A DNA stretch of 56,728 bases from Clostridium sp. Lineage in GTDB: Bacteria > Bacillota > Clostridia > Clostridiales > Clostridiaceae. Where the stretch lies: positions 1 through 56,728 of the forward strand of contig NZ_JARHZJ010000059.1 of the NCBI RefSeq assembly GCF_029258205.1. The letters run 5' to 3'. The notes under the pieces are model-generated. The model had not been told where the DNA came from. It did no database searches and saw only the letters and a list, made by a program, of their open reading frames with translations. The position numbers were made by a program, and so were the translations under genes. Every line of letters begins with the position of its first letter. Position 1 is the stretch's first letter. Shown piece after piece: positions 9,626 through 20,196 of this stretch.

Positions 9626-11017
9626 ATGACAAAAGAACTTCTTAGAGGATTGCCTAAGATAGACGAAATACTTGGTATTTTTAATGAGGACTTTTTAAAT
9701 GAAAATGGGAGAGAAACAGTTGTAAGTACTTTGAGAGATATAATAAGTGAAAATAGGAAAGCTATTCTAAATGAAGAGGTAGAGCATGTCCTAACTAAGG
9801 AAGAAGTTAAGACTAAATGTGAGAATAGATTATTGAAAAAGAGAGAAAGAAATTTAAAAAGGGTTATTAATGGAACAGGTGTTGTTATTCATACTAATTT
9901 AGGAAGATCTCTGTTAAGTAAAGAGGCTGCTGAAGCAGTTAAATTAGCTGCTTCAAGCTATAGCAATCTAGAGTATGATTTAGAAAAAGGGCAAAGAGGA
10001 TCTAGGTACTCTCTTATAGAAGGTATCATAAAAGAGATTACAGGAGCTGAGTCAGCATTAGTGGTAAATAATAATGCATCTGCCATAATGCTTGTATTAA
10101 ATTCTCTTTGTGAAAATAAAGAGGTAATTGTTTCTAGAGGAGAACTTGTAGAAATAGGCGGTTCTTTTAGAATTCCAGATGTGATGAATTTTTCAAGAGC
10201 TAAGCTTGTGGAAGTTGGAACAACCAATAGAACACATTTATATGATTATGAGAATGCCATAACAGAAGAGACTGGAGCATTTTTAAAAGTGCATAGTTCA
10301 AACTTTAAAATAGTAGGGTTTACTAAGCGTATAAGTGCTAATGAGATATGTAACCTAGCAAAGGAAAAGGATATACCTGTAATAGAGGATATTGGAAGTG
10401 GTGTTTTAATTGATTTAAGTAAATATGGATTAGAAAAGGAGCCTACAGTTATAGAAAGTTTAGAGGCTGGAGTAGATGTTGTAACATTCTCTGGAGATAA
10501 AATGCTTGGTGGAGCACAGGCTGGAATTATTGTAGGCAAAAAGAAATTCATAGATAAAATAAAAAAGAATCAATTAACTAGAGCTCTAAGAGTTGATAAA
10601 TTTACTTTAGCTGCTTTAGAAATTACTTTAAAACATTACTTAAATGAAAAAGAGGCAATTGAAAAAATACCAACTCTTCATATGATGACTTTAGATTTAA
10701 AGGAAATAAAAGAAAGAGCTAATAGACTTTATAAGAATTTAGAAGGTTTAAATAAGTTCTATAAGTTTTCTATAGAAGAAGGTGAATCAACAGTTGGTGG
10801 TGGTTCAATGCCAGATAGTAAATTACCTACTTATTTACTTAGAATAGATTCAGATAGCATAAATGAAGTTAAATTAGAAAGAGAACTAAGAGAATATAAA
10901 ATACCTATAATAACTAGAGTTTATAAAGGTTCGGTTTATATAGATCTTAGAACTATTTTAGAAGATGATTATGAAGTTATATTTAATGCTTTAAAGGAAA
11001 TAGGTGAAAATAGATGA
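9626..11017 (+). CDS. selA: L-seryl-tRNA(Sec) selenium transferase
   Basis: This 463-residue pyridoxal-phosphate enzyme converts seryl-tRNA(Sec) to selenocysteyl-tRNA(Sec) using selenophosphate from SelD. The N-terminal tRNA-binding part ([12 protein letters not shown]) precedes the fold-type I core. The cofactor lysine is K292 in [13 protein letters not shown], and [13 protein letters not shown] is the family signature. It begins 16 bases after selD behind TAGGAGGATAAC and overlaps selB by four bases. Confidence 0.97.
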   Translation: MTKELLRGLPKIDEILGIFNEDFLNENGRETVVSTLRDIISENRKAILNEEVEHVLTKEEVKTKCENRLLKKRERNLKRVINGTGVVIHTNLGRSLLSKEAAEAVKLAASSYSNLEYDLEKGQRGSRYSLIEGIIKEITGAESALVVNNNASAIMLVLNSLCENKEVIVSRGELVEIGGSFRIPDVMNFSRAKLVEVGTTNRTHLYDYENAITEETGAFLKVHSSNFKIVGFTKRISANEICNLAKEKDIPVIEDIGSGVLIDLSKYGLEKEPTVIESLEAGVDVVTFSGDKMLGGAQAGIIVGKKKFIDKIKKNQLTRALRVDKFTLAALEITLKHYLNEKEAIEKIPTLHMMTLDLKEIKERANRLYKNLEGLNKFYKFSIEEGESTVGGGSMPDSKLPTYLLRIDSDSINEVKLERELREYKIPIITRVYKGSVYIDLRTILEDDYEVIFNALKEIGENR

Positions 11018-12921
11018 AACATGTGATTATAGGAACATCAGGGCATATAGATCATGGTAAGACAACTCTTATAAAAGCTTTAACAGGTAGAGAAACTGAT
11101 AATCTTGATGAGGAAAAGAAAAGAGGTATATCAATTAATTTAGGTTTTACCTTTTTTGATTTGCCTTCAGGAAAAAGAGCAGGAATAATAGATGTTCCAG
11201 GGCATGAAAAATTCATAAAAAATATGTTAGCAGGAGCTACATCTCTAGATGTAGTTCTTCTAATTATTGCCATAGATGAAGGAATAATGCCTCAGACAAA
11301 GGAACATTTAGAAATATTAGAACTCTTAGAGGTTAAAAAGTGTATAGTAGCCTTAACTAAAAGAGATTTAGTTGATAAAGAATGGGCAGAAATGATAAAA
11401 GAAGACATAAAGAATTATTTAAAATCAACTAGTTTTAAGGATGTAACTATGATAGAGGTTTCTTCTAAAACTAAAGAAGGAATTGATGAATTAATATCTG
11501 AGATAGATAGTGCTGTAGAAGAAGTAGAGCAAAAAGATAAGGAAGGACATTTTAGATTAGCTGTTGATAGAAGCTTTTCAGTAAGTGGATTTGGAACAGT
11601 AGTTACAGGAACTATATTAAGTGGAAGTGTAAAATTAGGTGATTTAGTTCAAATTAATCCAAGTGGAATAGAAGCTAGAGTTAGAAATGTTCAAGTTCAT
11701 GATGAGAATGTTGAAATAGGAGAAGCAGGTCAAAGATGTGCATTAAACTTATCAGGGGTTACTAAAGAGGAAGTAACTAGAGGAATGGTTGTTTGTACAG
11801 CTAATACTATTGAGCCATCTTATATGGTAGATTGTAAGTTTAGATATTTAAAGTCAAATGAAAAAAACTTAGTTAATAGACAGAGAGTAAGAATATATCA
11901 TGGTACATCAGAGATATTTGGAAGAATAGTTATACTTGATAAAGAAGAAGTAAAGCCAGGTGAAGAGGCGTATATACAATTAAGACTAGAAAGTGAAATA
12001 TGTGCTCAAAAAGGTGATAACTTAGTTATAAGAAATTATTCTCCTATGACAACCTTAGGTGGAGGTAAAATAATAAATCCTGTAGCTAAAAAAGCTAAAA
12101 GATTTAAAGAGGATTATTTAAATGAATTAAAGCTTATGGAAAAGGGAAGTATAGAGGAGATAGTTGAAAATGTAGTATTATCTTTAAGTGAAACCTTCCC
12201 AAATTCACAAGAGGTTATAAAAGGACTAGGAAGAAATATAGATGATATAGATTTTATATTGGAAAAGCTTTGTGAAGATAGAAGAATAATTTTAATAGAT
12301 AATGGCAAATCTAAATTATTTATTCATAATAAATTTTTTACTAAAAAGAGTAATGAGATTTATGGAATTTTAAAAGAATTTCATGAAGAAAATCCACTGA
12401 AAGTAGGTATGAATAAAGAAGAACTTAGAAGTAAAAGTTTTTCAAATAAAATTAAGCAAAAAATATTTCAAAGTTTCTTAGAACTTATGAAGGAAAAAGA
12501 GATTATAAATGAAGGTAGTAATATAATTTCACTAAAGGATTTTCAGATAAAATTAACAAAAGCTCAAAGTGGAATTAGGGAAAAAATATTAAAAGCTTAT
12601 TTAGAAAGAGGAATAGTTTCTCCAAAGATAAAAGATATTATAGAAGATAAAAAGTTAGAAAAGGAATATATAAAAATATATAATCTTTTAATTGAAGAGG
12701 GAACTTTAATTAAACTTCCAGAAGATGTTGTCATGCACAAGGAAGTATTACAAGGTGTTAAAGATAAAATAATAGAATGGTTAAATAAAAATGGTTCTAT
12801 TACTTTAGGTGAAACTAAGGAGATTTTAGGAGTTTCAAGAAAGTATTTAGTAGCAATTTTAGAGTATTTAGATAATGAAGAAATAACTAAAAGAGTAGAA
12901 GATAAGAGAGTTTTAAGTTAA
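11014..12921 (+). CDS. selB: selenocysteine-specific elongation factor
   Basis: This 635-residue GTPase delivers Sec-tRNA to UGA codons at a SECIS. The G1 motif GHIDHGKT is at residues 10-17, with DVPGHEKF and TKRD following. EF-Tu-like beta-barrel domains come next, then C-terminal winged helices (about 370-635) that bind the mRNA hairpin. The start overlaps the selA stop as ATGA. The tRNA(Sec) gene selC is not in the adjacent gap nor seen elsewhere in this window. Confidence 0.97.
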   Translation: MKHVIIGTSGHIDHGKTTLIKALTGRETDNLDEEKKRGISINLGFTFFDLPSGKRAGIIDVPGHEKFIKNMLAGATSLDVVLLIIAIDEGIMPQTKEHLEILELLEVKKCIVALTKRDLVDKEWAEMIKEDIKNYLKSTSFKDVTMIEVSSKTKEGIDELISEIDSAVEEVEQKDKEGHFRLAVDRSFSVSGFGTVVTGTILSGSVKLGDLVQINPSGIEARVRNVQVHDENVEIGEAGQRCALNLSGVTKEEVTRGMVVCTANTIEPSYMVDCKFRYLKSNEKNLVNRQRVRIYHGTSEIFGRIVILDKEEVKPGEEAYIQLRLESEICAQKGDNLVIRNYSPMTTLGGGKIINPVAKKAKRFKEDYLNELKLMEKGSIEEIVENVVLSLSETFPNSQEVIKGLGRNIDDIDFILEKLCEDRRIILIDNGKSKLFIHNKFFTKKSNEIYGILKEFHEENPLKVGMNKEELRSKSFSNKIKQKIFQSFLELMKEKEIINEGSNIISLKDFQIKLTKAQSGIREKILKAYLERGIVSPKIKDIIEDKKLEKEYIKIYNLLIEEGTLIKLPEDVVMHKEVLQGVKDKIIEWLNKNGSITLGETKEILGVSRKYLVAILEYLDNEEITKRVEDKRVLS

Positions 12922-12933
12922 ATAGGGGTTTGC

Positions 12934-12966
12934 AAGAGAAGTTTGGTTATATAAGCTTCTCTTTCT
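12934..12966 (+). terminator. probable terminator after selB
   Basis: AAGAGAAG at 12934-12941 pairs with CTTCTCTT at 12956-12963, followed by a weak T-rich tail. It closes the selenium operon. Confidence 0.65.
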
Positions 12967-13106
12967 TATATTCATAATTAAAATGTAATAGTTTTGCCAT
13001 AATAATACACTATAATTTAAATAGATTTGATTTACATAAGATAATAAATATAGTATATTTAATTAATGTATTTCAGAATAATATTTAATGCTTTTAGGAG
13101 GATATT

Positions 13107-13556
13107 ATGGATAATAAGAAATTCACTAAAGAGCAAAAAGATGCTTTAAAAAGTGATGAAACATCAGTAACAAATGAAAAAATGGATTCATATGAAAAAG
13201 AAGCAGCAGTATTAGAGAGTATATCATTAGATACTAATACTATGGCTATTGATGAGGAATTTGTTAATAAACAAGACAAAGATAAAAAAGATATTAGTGA
13301 AAAAGATGAGAAAAACACTTCTTTCTTTAAAAGAATATTAGAAGGGATTATAGATCAAACAGTAATATTACTACTGTCTTTAGCAGCCTTCTTTATAGTA
13401 GATTTACTAATGAGACCTTTTGGTTATAAAATATCACAAGAAGGAAGAATTCCTTTTTATTTTATAATATTTGTTATTATGAACATACTTTATAGAGCTA
13501 TAATGGAAGGTAGAAAGTTCAAATTAACATTAGGTGAAAAAATTTTTAGAAAATAA
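13107..13556 (+). CDS. RDD-like small membrane protein
   Basis: The 149-residue product has a highly charged N-terminal half (1-75, many Lys, Asp, Glu) and a C-terminal half with two hydrophobic helices at about 88-105 and 115-132. The arrangement and the RILEGIIDQ and KLTLGEKIF pieces resemble a shortened RDD domain, but the match is weak. Function is unknown. It follows AGGAGGATATT and lies 27 bases ahead of the rRNA methyltransferase gene, possibly co-transcribed. Confidence 0.7.
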   Translation: MDNKKFTKEQKDALKSDETSVTNEKMDSYEKEAAVLESISLDTNTMAIDEEFVNKQDKDKKDISEKDEKNTSFFKRILEGIIDQTVILLLSLAAFFIVDLLMRPFGYKISQEGRIPFYFIIFVIMNILYRAIMEGRKFKLTLGEKIFRK

Positions 13557-13583
13557 ATAATTTATTAGTAAGGGAGACAACTA

Positions 13584-14939
13584 ATGAGAAAAGGTAATGA
13601 AATAGAATTATTAATAGAGGGAATAGAGTTCCCTGCTAAAGGATTCGGATTTGTAGATGGATTAAAAGTTTATGCTAAAAATACTTTTCCAGGACAAAAA
13701 GTATTTGGTAGAGTAACTAAGAAAAGAAAAGAGTATGCAGAAATTAGAGTCTCTGAAGTAAGAGAAAAAGCTAGTTATGAGGAAGAGAAAAAGTGTCCAC
13801 ATTTTGGAGTGTGTGGAGGATGTTCTTCTCAAACAATTCCTTATGAGAAACAGTTAGAGCTTAAGGTTGAACAAGTTAAAGATTTATTTAAAGTGGCCGA
13901 AGTTCCAACAGGGGAATTTTTAGGTATAGAAACTAGTCCGATTCAATGGGAATATAGAAACAAGATGGAATACACTTTTGGAGACGAAGAAAAAGGTGGA
14001 GAACTTACCCTTGGAATGCATATGAAAGGAAAATCTTTTGGGATAGTAAATGTTGATAAGTGTGTATTGGTTGATGAAGATTTTAGAAGCATACTAGATA
14101 CGACAGTTAAATATTTTAGAGAAAAAGGATTACCTTTCTATAAAATAATGCCTAGAACAGGGTATTTAAGATACCTAGTATTAAGAAAAAGTGTTAAGAC
14201 AGAAGAGATTCTTGTGAATTTAGTTACTACAACTCAGATAGATTTTGATTTAACAGAGTTTACTGAGATTATAAAAGGATTAAACTTAAAAGGGAAATTA
14301 AAATCAATAATACATACAGAAAGTGATGCTTTATCAGAGGCTGTTATACCAGAGAAAGTAAACATTCTATATGGTGATGATTTTATAACAGAAAATCTTT
14401 TAGGATTAAACTTTAAAATATCTCCATTCTCATTCTTCCAAACAAATTCACTAGGTGCTGAAAAGTTATATAGCATAGTTAGAGATTTTATGGGAACTGC
14501 TGATAATAAGGTAGTATTTGATCTTTATTGTGGAACAGGAACAATAGGACAAATAGCAGCAGGAAAAGCTTCTAAGGTTGTTGGAATTGAACTTATAGAA
14601 GAGGCAGCTAATGCAGCTAATGAGAATGCTAAATTAAATGGATTAAATAACTGTAACTTTATAGCTGGGGATGTAGCAGAAGTTATAAAAACAGTTAAGG
14701 ATAAACCAGATATAATAATTTTAGATCCACCAAGAAGTGGGGTACATCCAAAGGCATTAGACTACGTTATAAAATTTAATGCTCCACAAATAATATATGT
14801 TTCATGTAATCCAAAAACTCTAGTAACTGACTTAAAAGTTTTAAAAGCTAAAGGATATGGAATAGAAAAAACTTTACTTATGGATATGTTCCCTAACACT
14901 CCTCACGTTGAGACTGTTGTTAAACTTAAAAAGAACTGA
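13584..14939 (+). CDS. rlmD: 23S rRNA (uracil-C5)-methyltransferase, RlmCD/RlmD type
   Basis: This 451-residue enzyme places a methyl group on C5 of uridines in 23S rRNA with S-adenosylmethionine. An N-terminal TRAM domain (about 1-58) precedes a 4Fe-4S motif with Cys71, Cys77 and Cys80. The Rossmann core has [20 protein letters not shown] and the catalytic Cys408 in YVSCNPKTL. In Gram-positives one enzyme often modifies both U747 and U1939, so the symbol is approximate. The start follows AAGGGAGACAACT. Confidence 0.9.
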   Translation: MRKGNEIELLIEGIEFPAKGFGFVDGLKVYAKNTFPGQKVFGRVTKKRKEYAEIRVSEVREKASYEEEKKCPHFGVCGGCSSQTIPYEKQLELKVEQVKDLFKVAEVPTGEFLGIETSPIQWEYRNKMEYTFGDEEKGGELTLGMHMKGKSFGIVNVDKCVLVDEDFRSILDTTVKYFREKGLPFYKIMPRTGYLRYLVLRKSVKTEEILVNLVTTTQIDFDLTEFTEIIKGLNLKGKLKSIIHTESDALSEAVIPEKVNILYGDDFITENLLGLNFKISPFSFFQTNSLGAEKLYSIVRDFMGTADNKVVFDLYCGTGTIGQIAAGKASKVVGIELIEEAANAANENAKLNGLNNCNFIAGDVAEVIKTVKDKPDIIILDPPRSGVHPKALDYVIKFNAPQIIYVSCNPKTLVTDLKVLKAKGYGIEKTLLMDMFPNTPHVETVVKLKKN

Positions 14940-15052
14940 AATGATTAAGTAAGGTTTATATAATTTTTAATATAGAATTTTTCTGTTAAAATTAATATAA
15001 GATGAGCTTTTGATTGTAGAAGATTATTATTTTGTATAATTATTAGTTAGAT

Positions 15053-15092
15053 AAATAGACATTGAATTTATATATTTGATGTCTATTTTTTT
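15053..15092 (+). terminator. terminator after the rRNA methyltransferase, within a 450-base gap
   Basis: AAATAGACAT (15053-15062) pairs with ATGTCTATTT (15079-15088), extended inward by wobble pairs and followed by T residues. The rest of the gap 14940-15387 is very AT-rich. A 65-codon reading frame in it (15076-15273) has no ribosome site and looks accidental. Confidence 0.75.
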
Positions 15093-15387
15093 ATATAAGA
15101 AGATAATTTTCATTTGTTTTTATGATAAAAATAAGTTTATTTTAAAAAAATATTTGGTATTTATATGTTTATTTTGTATTAAGTTAAAAAATTTTATTTC
15201 TATAGATAAGATAAAATATCAAATCACACCTTTAGGTAAGTATAATACCAAAAAGTGCCTTCTTTTTTTTTGATAAATTAGAATTTATAATAAATTTGTG
15301 CTAAGGGCAAAGTACATAAACAAAAAATAAATAATATTTAAAGAAAAGATTATAAAATTAAAAAGTATTAATAAAGGAGTGTTTTTT

Positions 15388-16554
15388 ATGCAAAGATTTA
15401 CTATACCAAGAGATTTATACTTTGGTGAAAATGCTATAGACTATTTAAAAAGTGTTAAAGGGTCAAAAGCTTTAATAGTTATTGGTTCAGAGAGATTGAT
15501 AAAAGATGGTACAGTTCCTAAAGTTCAAGATAACTTAAAAGAAGCAAATATTGAAACAAGAGTTTTCGTTGGTGTTGAAAATGATCCATCAGTTGCAACA
15601 GTAAGAAAAGGTGTTGCAATGATGAATGAATTTAACCCAGATTTAATAATTGGTATTGGTGGGGGTTCACCAATAGATGCAGCTAAAGCTATGTGGATAT
15701 TTTATGAGTATCCAGAATTTACATTTGAAGAAGCTGCTAAGCCATTTAACTTACCAGAGTTAAGACAAAAAGCTAGATTCATAGCTATACCAACTACTAG
15801 TGGTACTGCTACAGAGGTTACGTCATTCTCAGTTATAACTGATAATGAGACTGGAGTTAAATATCCAATCGCAGACTATAACATAACACCAGATGTAGCT
15901 GTAGTTGATACTAACTTAGTTCAAACTATGCCTAAAACTTTAGTTGCCAACACTGGTATGGATGCTTTAACTCATGCTGTTGAAGCTTATGTTTCAACAG
16001 CTAGAAATCCTATAACAGATGCATTAGCAATGAAATCAATCGAAATGATTGTAGCTAATTTATATGATTCATTTGAAGGAAAAGATCAAGCAAGAAAAGA
16101 TATGCATATAGCTCAGAACTTAGCTGGAATGGCATTCTCAAATGCTATATTAGGAATAGTTCATTCAATGGCACATAAAACTGGTAAGATATTTGATGTT
16201 CCTCACGGATTAGCTAATGCTATATACTTACCAGTAGCTATTCAATTTAATTCTAAAACTGCTATGGGAGCTTATGCTGATATAGCTAGTAGATTAGGAT
16301 TAGAAGGAAATAATCAAGAAGAATTAGTAGCTTCATTAGTTAGCTTAGTTAAAGATTTAAGAAATAAAATGGGAATGGCTAATTCATTAAAAGAGTTTGG
16401 AATTTCAGAAGAAATGTTTAGAGAAAACTTAGATTCAATAGCTGAGACTGCTGTAGCTGATCCTTGTACCGGTACTAACCCAAGAGAAATATCAGTAGAA
16501 GAAATGAAAAAGTTATTCGAAGCTGTTTATTATGGAGAAGATATTGATTTCTAA
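15388..16554 (+). CDS. iron-containing (group III) alcohol dehydrogenase
   Basis: This 388-residue protein is a group III dehydrogenase related to butanol and 1,3-propanediol dehydrogenases and to the C-terminal half of AdhE. The NAD(P) motif IGIGGGSPIDAAKAMW is intact. The iron ligands are visible as Asp in PDVAVVDTNL and His in ALTHAVEAYV, IVHSMAHKTG and FDVPHGLAN. Start chosen at 15388 because AAAGGAG lies 9 bases upstream; the GTG at 15379 is too close to that site. It stands alone between terminators. Substrate cannot be told. Confidence 0.9.
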   Translation: MQRFTIPRDLYFGENAIDYLKSVKGSKALIVIGSERLIKDGTVPKVQDNLKEANIETRVFVGVENDPSVATVRKGVAMMNEFNPDLIIGIGGGSPIDAAKAMWIFYEYPEFTFEEAAKPFNLPELRQKARFIAIPTTSGTATEVTSFSVITDNETGVKYPIADYNITPDVAVVDTNLVQTMPKTLVANTGMDALTHAVEAYVSTARNPITDALAMKSIEMIVANLYDSFEGKDQARKDMHIAQNLAGMAFSNAILGIVHSMAHKTGKIFDVPHGLANAIYLPVAIQFNSKTAMGAYADIASRLGLEGNNQEELVASLVSLVKDLRNKMGMANSLKEFGISEEMFRENLDSIAETAVADPCTGTNPREISVEEMKKLFEAVYYGEDIDF

Positions 16555-16593
16555 CATTTGATTTAAATAGATTAGATAATAATATTATTTTAG

Positions 16594-16625
16594 AAAGAAG
16601 ATTATTTTAGGATAATCTTCTTTTT
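16594..16625 (+). terminator. terminator after the alcohol dehydrogenase
   Basis: A perfect 12-bp stem, AAAGAAGATTAT with ATAATCTTCTTT, 6-base loop and short T run. Confidence 0.88.
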
Positions 16626-16650
16626 GTCTAAAAGGAGTTGAAAAATTAAA

Positions 16651-17895
16651 ATGGAGAGATTAAAAGAATTACAATTAGAAGCTGATAGATGTTTAGGATG
16701 TAAAAATGCAAGATGTAGTAATAAATGTCCAATAAATACACCTATACCTCAGGTAATACAGTTATTTAAAAGTGGAAATATAGAAGAAGCTGGGGAGATA
16801 TTATTTGAAAATAATCCATTATCATTAGTTTGTTCAATTGTATGTCCTCATGAGAGACAATGTTATGGAAATTGTATTAGAGGAATAAAGGGTGAGTCAG
16901 TAAAATTTTATGAAATAGAGAGATACATATCAGAAAAATATCTTGAAAATTTTAGTATAAAACCAGATTATAAATTATATTCAAAAGTTGCTATAGTTGG
17001 TGGTGGACCAGCTGGTATAAGTGTTGCTTTTAATCTAGCTTTAAAGGGATATGATGTAACAATTTTTGAAAAGAATCAGAAACTTGGGGGAGTTCTTAGA
17101 TATGGAATACCAAACTTTAGATTGGACAAATCTATAATTGATTTAATAGAAGGAAAATTAATTCAATTAGGAGTTAAAATAAGAAATAATATATCAGTTT
17201 TAGATAATATTAAACTAGAGGATTTATTTAGAGATGGATATGATGCAGTTTTTCTTGGAATAGGTTTAGAAAAGGCTAAATCTATAAAAATGAAAGGTGA
17301 AACTAGACATAATGTTCATTATGCAATAGATTATTTAAAAGCACCAGATTCAATTGATTTAGGAAATAATGTAGGAATTATAGGAGCAGGAAATGTTGCT
17401 ATGGATGCTGCTAGAACTATTAGAAAAACAGGAGCAAATACAACTATTTATTACAGAAGGGATTTTAGTGATATGACAGCAGTGTTAGCAGAAATAAATG
17501 ATGCTAGAGAAGAAGGAGTTCAATTTAAAGTATTTGAGTCACCGGTAGAAATTGTTGATGAGGGATTAATCACAATAAGTACTAAAAAAGTTGAAGATGA
17601 TGAATCAAAAATTGTAAATATTGAGGGATCAGAAAAATTAAATAAATTAGATTCAGTAATAATTGCAGTAAGTCAACAAGCTAAAGAGTATTTTCAAGAG
17701 GGATTAGATTTTAGTCAGTGGAGATTACTTGAAGTTGATAAAAATGGACAAACATCCATAGAGGGTGTTTTCGCAGCAGGAGATATTGTAAGTGGAGCTA
17801 AGACTGTTGTTGAGACGGTTAAAAATAGTAAGATTGTTGCAGAAAATATACATAAATATATTAATAATAAACAAAATAATGTGCATAGAGCTTAA
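16651..17895 (+). CDS. GltD-like NAD(P)-dependent flavin oxidoreductase
   Basis: This 414-residue protein has the layout of the glutamate-synthase small subunit and related electron-transfer flavoproteins. A helical Fe-S domain has Cys14, Cys17, Cys22, Cys26 and a second cluster (CSIVCPHERQCYGNC). An FAD motif (VAIVGGGPAGIS), an NAD(P) motif (VGIIGAGNVAMDAAR) and the C-terminal FAD motif GVFAAGDIVSGAKTVV follow. No GltB large subunit is adjacent, so it need not make glutamate. It shares this architecture with the N-terminal half of the fusion enzyme at 21356. The start follows AAAAGGAGTTG. Confidence 0.85.
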   Translation: MERLKELQLEADRCLGCKNARCSNKCPINTPIPQVIQLFKSGNIEEAGEILFENNPLSLVCSIVCPHERQCYGNCIRGIKGESVKFYEIERYISEKYLENFSIKPDYKLYSKVAIVGGGPAGISVAFNLALKGYDVTIFEKNQKLGGVLRYGIPNFRLDKSIIDLIEGKLIQLGVKIRNNISVLDNIKLEDLFRDGYDAVFLGIGLEKAKSIKMKGETRHNVHYAIDYLKAPDSIDLGNNVGIIGAGNVAMDAARTIRKTGANTTIYYRRDFSDMTAVLAEINDAREEGVQFKVFESPVEIVDEGLITISTKKVEDDESKIVNIEGSEKLNKLDSVIIAVSQQAKEYFQEGLDFSQWRLLEVDKNGQTSIEGVFAAGDIVSGAKTVVETVKNSKIVAENIHKYINNKQNNVHRA

Positions 17896-17901
17896 AAAAT
17901 A

Positions 17902-17944
17902 TAAGACTTATAAATATTAAACATATTTATAAGTCTTAGTTTTT
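17902..17944. terminator. bidirectional terminator between the GltD-like gene and the broken HxlR gene
   Basis: A perfect 15-bp stem, TAAGACTTATAAATA (17902-17916) with its complement (17924-17938), 7-base loop, T run on the plus strand and A run before it. It serves both convergent genes. Confidence 0.85.
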
Positions 17945-18287
17945 AAAACATTTTTACGAAATCTTTTCCCCATATATCCATTTCCTTTAATATTGGAAGT
18001 AGTTTTTTACCCATATCAGTAAGTGAGTATTCTACCATTGGCGGAACTTGGTTATATATTTTTCTGGATACTAATTTATTTTTTTCTAGATCTCTTAGTT
18101 GCTGAGTTAACATTTTTTGGCTGATTTCTGGTATTAGAGTTTTGAATTGATTAAATCTAATAACATCGTGTAATCCAAGAGTCCAAATTATAAGTGACTT
18201 TCACTTACCACCTATAACTTCTAATGTTACTTCTATCTCGCATCTATAATTATGACAACTAACCTTATTAGTTCTATCTGCTGGCAT
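17943..18287 (-). pseudogene. HxlR-family regulator interrupted by an in-frame TGA
   Basis: Read leftward from ATG 18285-18287 (ribosome site AAGGAGTG) the frame gives MPADRTNKVSCHNYRCEIEV, then a GGK motif, then TGA at 18201-18203, then KSLIIWTLGLHDVIRFN to a normal end, 114 codons in all. HxlR winged-helix regulators carry GGKW at this point, so TGA replaces the conserved Trp codon TGG by one base. The rest of the frame is intact, including the QKMLTQQLRDLE recognition region. Most likely a recent nonsense mutation. Natural readthrough or a sequencing error are alternatives. Confidence 0.88.
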
Positions 18288-18433
18288 TAAATCACTCCTT
18301 AATAAAATCATATATTATATTATAACAAATAAAATTAACTTTTAAATTATATTATATAAATAATTATTTTGTATTAAAATTATAATTTAGAATATAAAAG
18401 AGAAGATATAAATTATAAAATATATGAATAACT

Positions 18434-19795
18434 TTAAGCTTTATTTATGCCATATCTTTTAATTTTATTATACAAAGCATTTCTACTGATTCCAAGGGCA
18501 TTAGAAGCTTTAGTTATGTTTCCATCAAAGGTATATAAAGCTTTTTCTATAGCTTCTTTTTCTAAAATTACTAATGGTTTAATTAGATTTTCATCATAAC
18601 TTTCAGTTGAATTTGATTCGTTAGGTTTAATAGGATTACCTAAATTATCAGTTTTAAGACAATGACATTCATCAAAATTAATTTCGTAAGAAGTAGAACC
18701 ATTTAGATTTACTATATTTTCAACACAATTTTCAAGCTCTCTTATATTACCAGGCCAACAATAAGAAATCATTTTTTTATAGAGTTTTTGATTTATGTGA
18801 GGAATATCTTTATGCAATTTTTGACTTTTTATATGTAAAAAATAGTTTATTAAGATAGGAACATCTCCTAATCTATCCTTTAAAGGAGGAAGATGAAGAG
18901 GCATTACATTTAACCTATAGTACAAATCTTCTCTAAAAGTTCCTTTTTTTATTTCTTCTTTTAAATTTTTATTTGTAGCAGCTATAATTCTTACGTTTAT
19001 AGGTATTTGAGTCTTTCCACCTATTCTTGTTATTACTCCTTCTTGAATAACTCTAAGAAGTGTTACTTGCATCTCTATTGGCATTTCGCATATTTCATCT
19101 AAAAATATAGTTCCACCATCTGCTAATTCAAATTTACCAGGTTTTCCACCTTTTTTAGAACCTGTAAATGAGGCTTCTTCATAACCAAAAAGTTCACTTT
19201 CTATTAAAGTTTTAGGTATAGCACCACAATTCAATGCAATAAAAGGACCGTTTGACACATTGCTAGCATTATGTATTGATTGAGCAAGTAATTCTTTACC
19301 ACAACCACTTTCACCAGTAATAAGAACAGTTGATGGACTTTTTGAAATTAGTTCAGCATCTCTTAATACTTTTTTTAACTGTGGACTTTCACCTATTATA
19401 TCATCAAATGTGTAAGCAGCTTCTTGGTTAGAGTATTTGTTTACGGTACTTATTATCTCTTTTAAGTCTTTTAGTATTAAAAGCCAACCTATAAATATAT
19501 CTCCATTATTTATAGGACAAATGTCAAGGTTATACTTATTACCATCTAAAGATGTTATAAGTTTATCTTTTTGATTGTTCTTTTTTGAAGTTGAATTATT
19601 AATAAATTGGTTTAAGTGAGGGAAAACTGAAAATATGTTTATATTTTCAGTTGCTTTAGATTTACTATGTAAAAAACATTCAGCTTTTTTATTAATAAAA
19701 TCTATTTTATTTTCTGAGGATATAAGAATTAATCCAAGTGGAATGTTATTTGTTAAATTTTCTAACAAAAATAGTTTTTCCAAATTTATATTCAT
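18434..19795 (-). CDS. sigma-54-dependent transcriptional activator
   Basis: This 453-residue enhancer-binding protein has an N-terminal PAS-like sensor domain (about 10-115), an AAA+ domain (about 132-365) and a Fis-type helix-turn-helix (about 412-450). Walker A is GESGCGKE at 161-168 and Walker B is TIFLDEI at 229-235. The sigma-54 contact loop reads EASFTGS at 207-213, a variant of the usual GAFTGA. It is divergent from the transporter gene at 20197, which has a -24/-12 promoter, so it very probably controls that gene and the oxidoreductase behind it. The inducing signal is unknown. Confidence 0.93.
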   Translation of the reverse strand: MNINLEKLFLLENLTNNIPLGLILISSENKIDFINKKAECFLHSKSKATENINIFSVFPHLNQFINNSTSKKNNQKDKLITSLDGNKYNLDICPINNGDIFIGWLLILKDLKEIISTVNKYSNQEAAYTFDDIIGESPQLKKVLRDAELISKSPSTVLITGESGCGKELLAQSIHNASNVSNGPFIALNCGAIPKTLIESELFGYEEASFTGSKKGGKPGKFELADGGTIFLDEICEMPIEMQVTLLRVIQEGVITRIGGKTQIPINVRIIAATNKNLKEEIKKGTFREDLYYRLNVMPLHLPPLKDRLGDVPILINYFLHIKSQKLHKDIPHINQKLYKKMISYCWPGNIRELENCVENIVNLNGSTSYEINFDECHCLKTDNLGNPIKPNESNSTESYDENLIKPLVILEKEAIEKALYTFDGNITKASNALGISRNALYNKIKRYGINKA

Positions 19796-19990
19796 AATAA
19801 AAACTCCTTTTTCAAATAAATTATTACTAACTTATTTGGATTTTATGCAATGATTACTGAAATAATATTAAAATATTAGTTGAAATTAATTTTAACATAT
19901 TAATTTAAAATATAAAATTAAAAGTAATTGATAAAAATATGGCAAACAATAAAGAAAATGGAATATAAAAAGTGTTAAAAAAGATGACGG

Positions 19991-20019
19991 TGCTCAAAAA
20001 AAATACAGAAATATGAGCA
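19991..20019. promoter_or_regulatory. inverted repeat, candidate upstream activator site
   Basis: TGCTCA (19991-19996) and TGAGCA (20014-20019) form perfect arms with a 17-base spacer. The centre lies about 125 bases upstream of the expected start point of the sigma-54 promoter, a normal distance for an enhancer site. Binding by the neighbouring activator is inferred. Confidence 0.5.
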
Positions 20020-20104
20020 AAATAGTTACTGTTAAGCATAAGAAAAGTATTTTAAATAAATAAAAAATTAACAAACTCAATACTTTCAGCCATAGTAATA
20101 AATT

Positions 20105-20120
20105 TGGCATGAAAATTGCT
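20105..20120 (+). promoter_or_regulatory. sigma-54 (-24/-12) promoter
   Basis: TGGCATGAAAATTGCT matches the sigma-54 consensus TGGCAC-N5-TTGCW with a single change. The GG and GC pairs are 12 bases apart. Transcription would start near 20131, with a leader of about 65 bases before the transporter ATG. Confidence 0.88.
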
Positions 20121-20196
20121 GTAATATAAAATGCTTGATAAAATGATTGGGATTTTAAAAGTGAAATTTATAACAAATTAAGAAAGGAATTTAATT

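Noticed and set aside
12922-13106. Possible tRNA(Sec) gene after selB
   Set aside because: The gap is AT-rich, holds only the terminator and has no long acceptor stem or GGTTCRANTCC-type arm. selC must lie outside this window.
15076-15273. 65-codon reading frame after the rRNA methyltransferase
   Set aside because: No ribosome site, overlaps the terminator, and has a low-complexity Lys/Phe/Ile composition expected from AT-rich intergenic DNA.
18201-18203. TGA in the HxlR gene as a selenocysteine codon
   Set aside because: The conserved residue is Trp, not Cys, and only a weak 4-bp pairing (AGTC/GACT) follows the TGA. A nonsense mutation is simpler.
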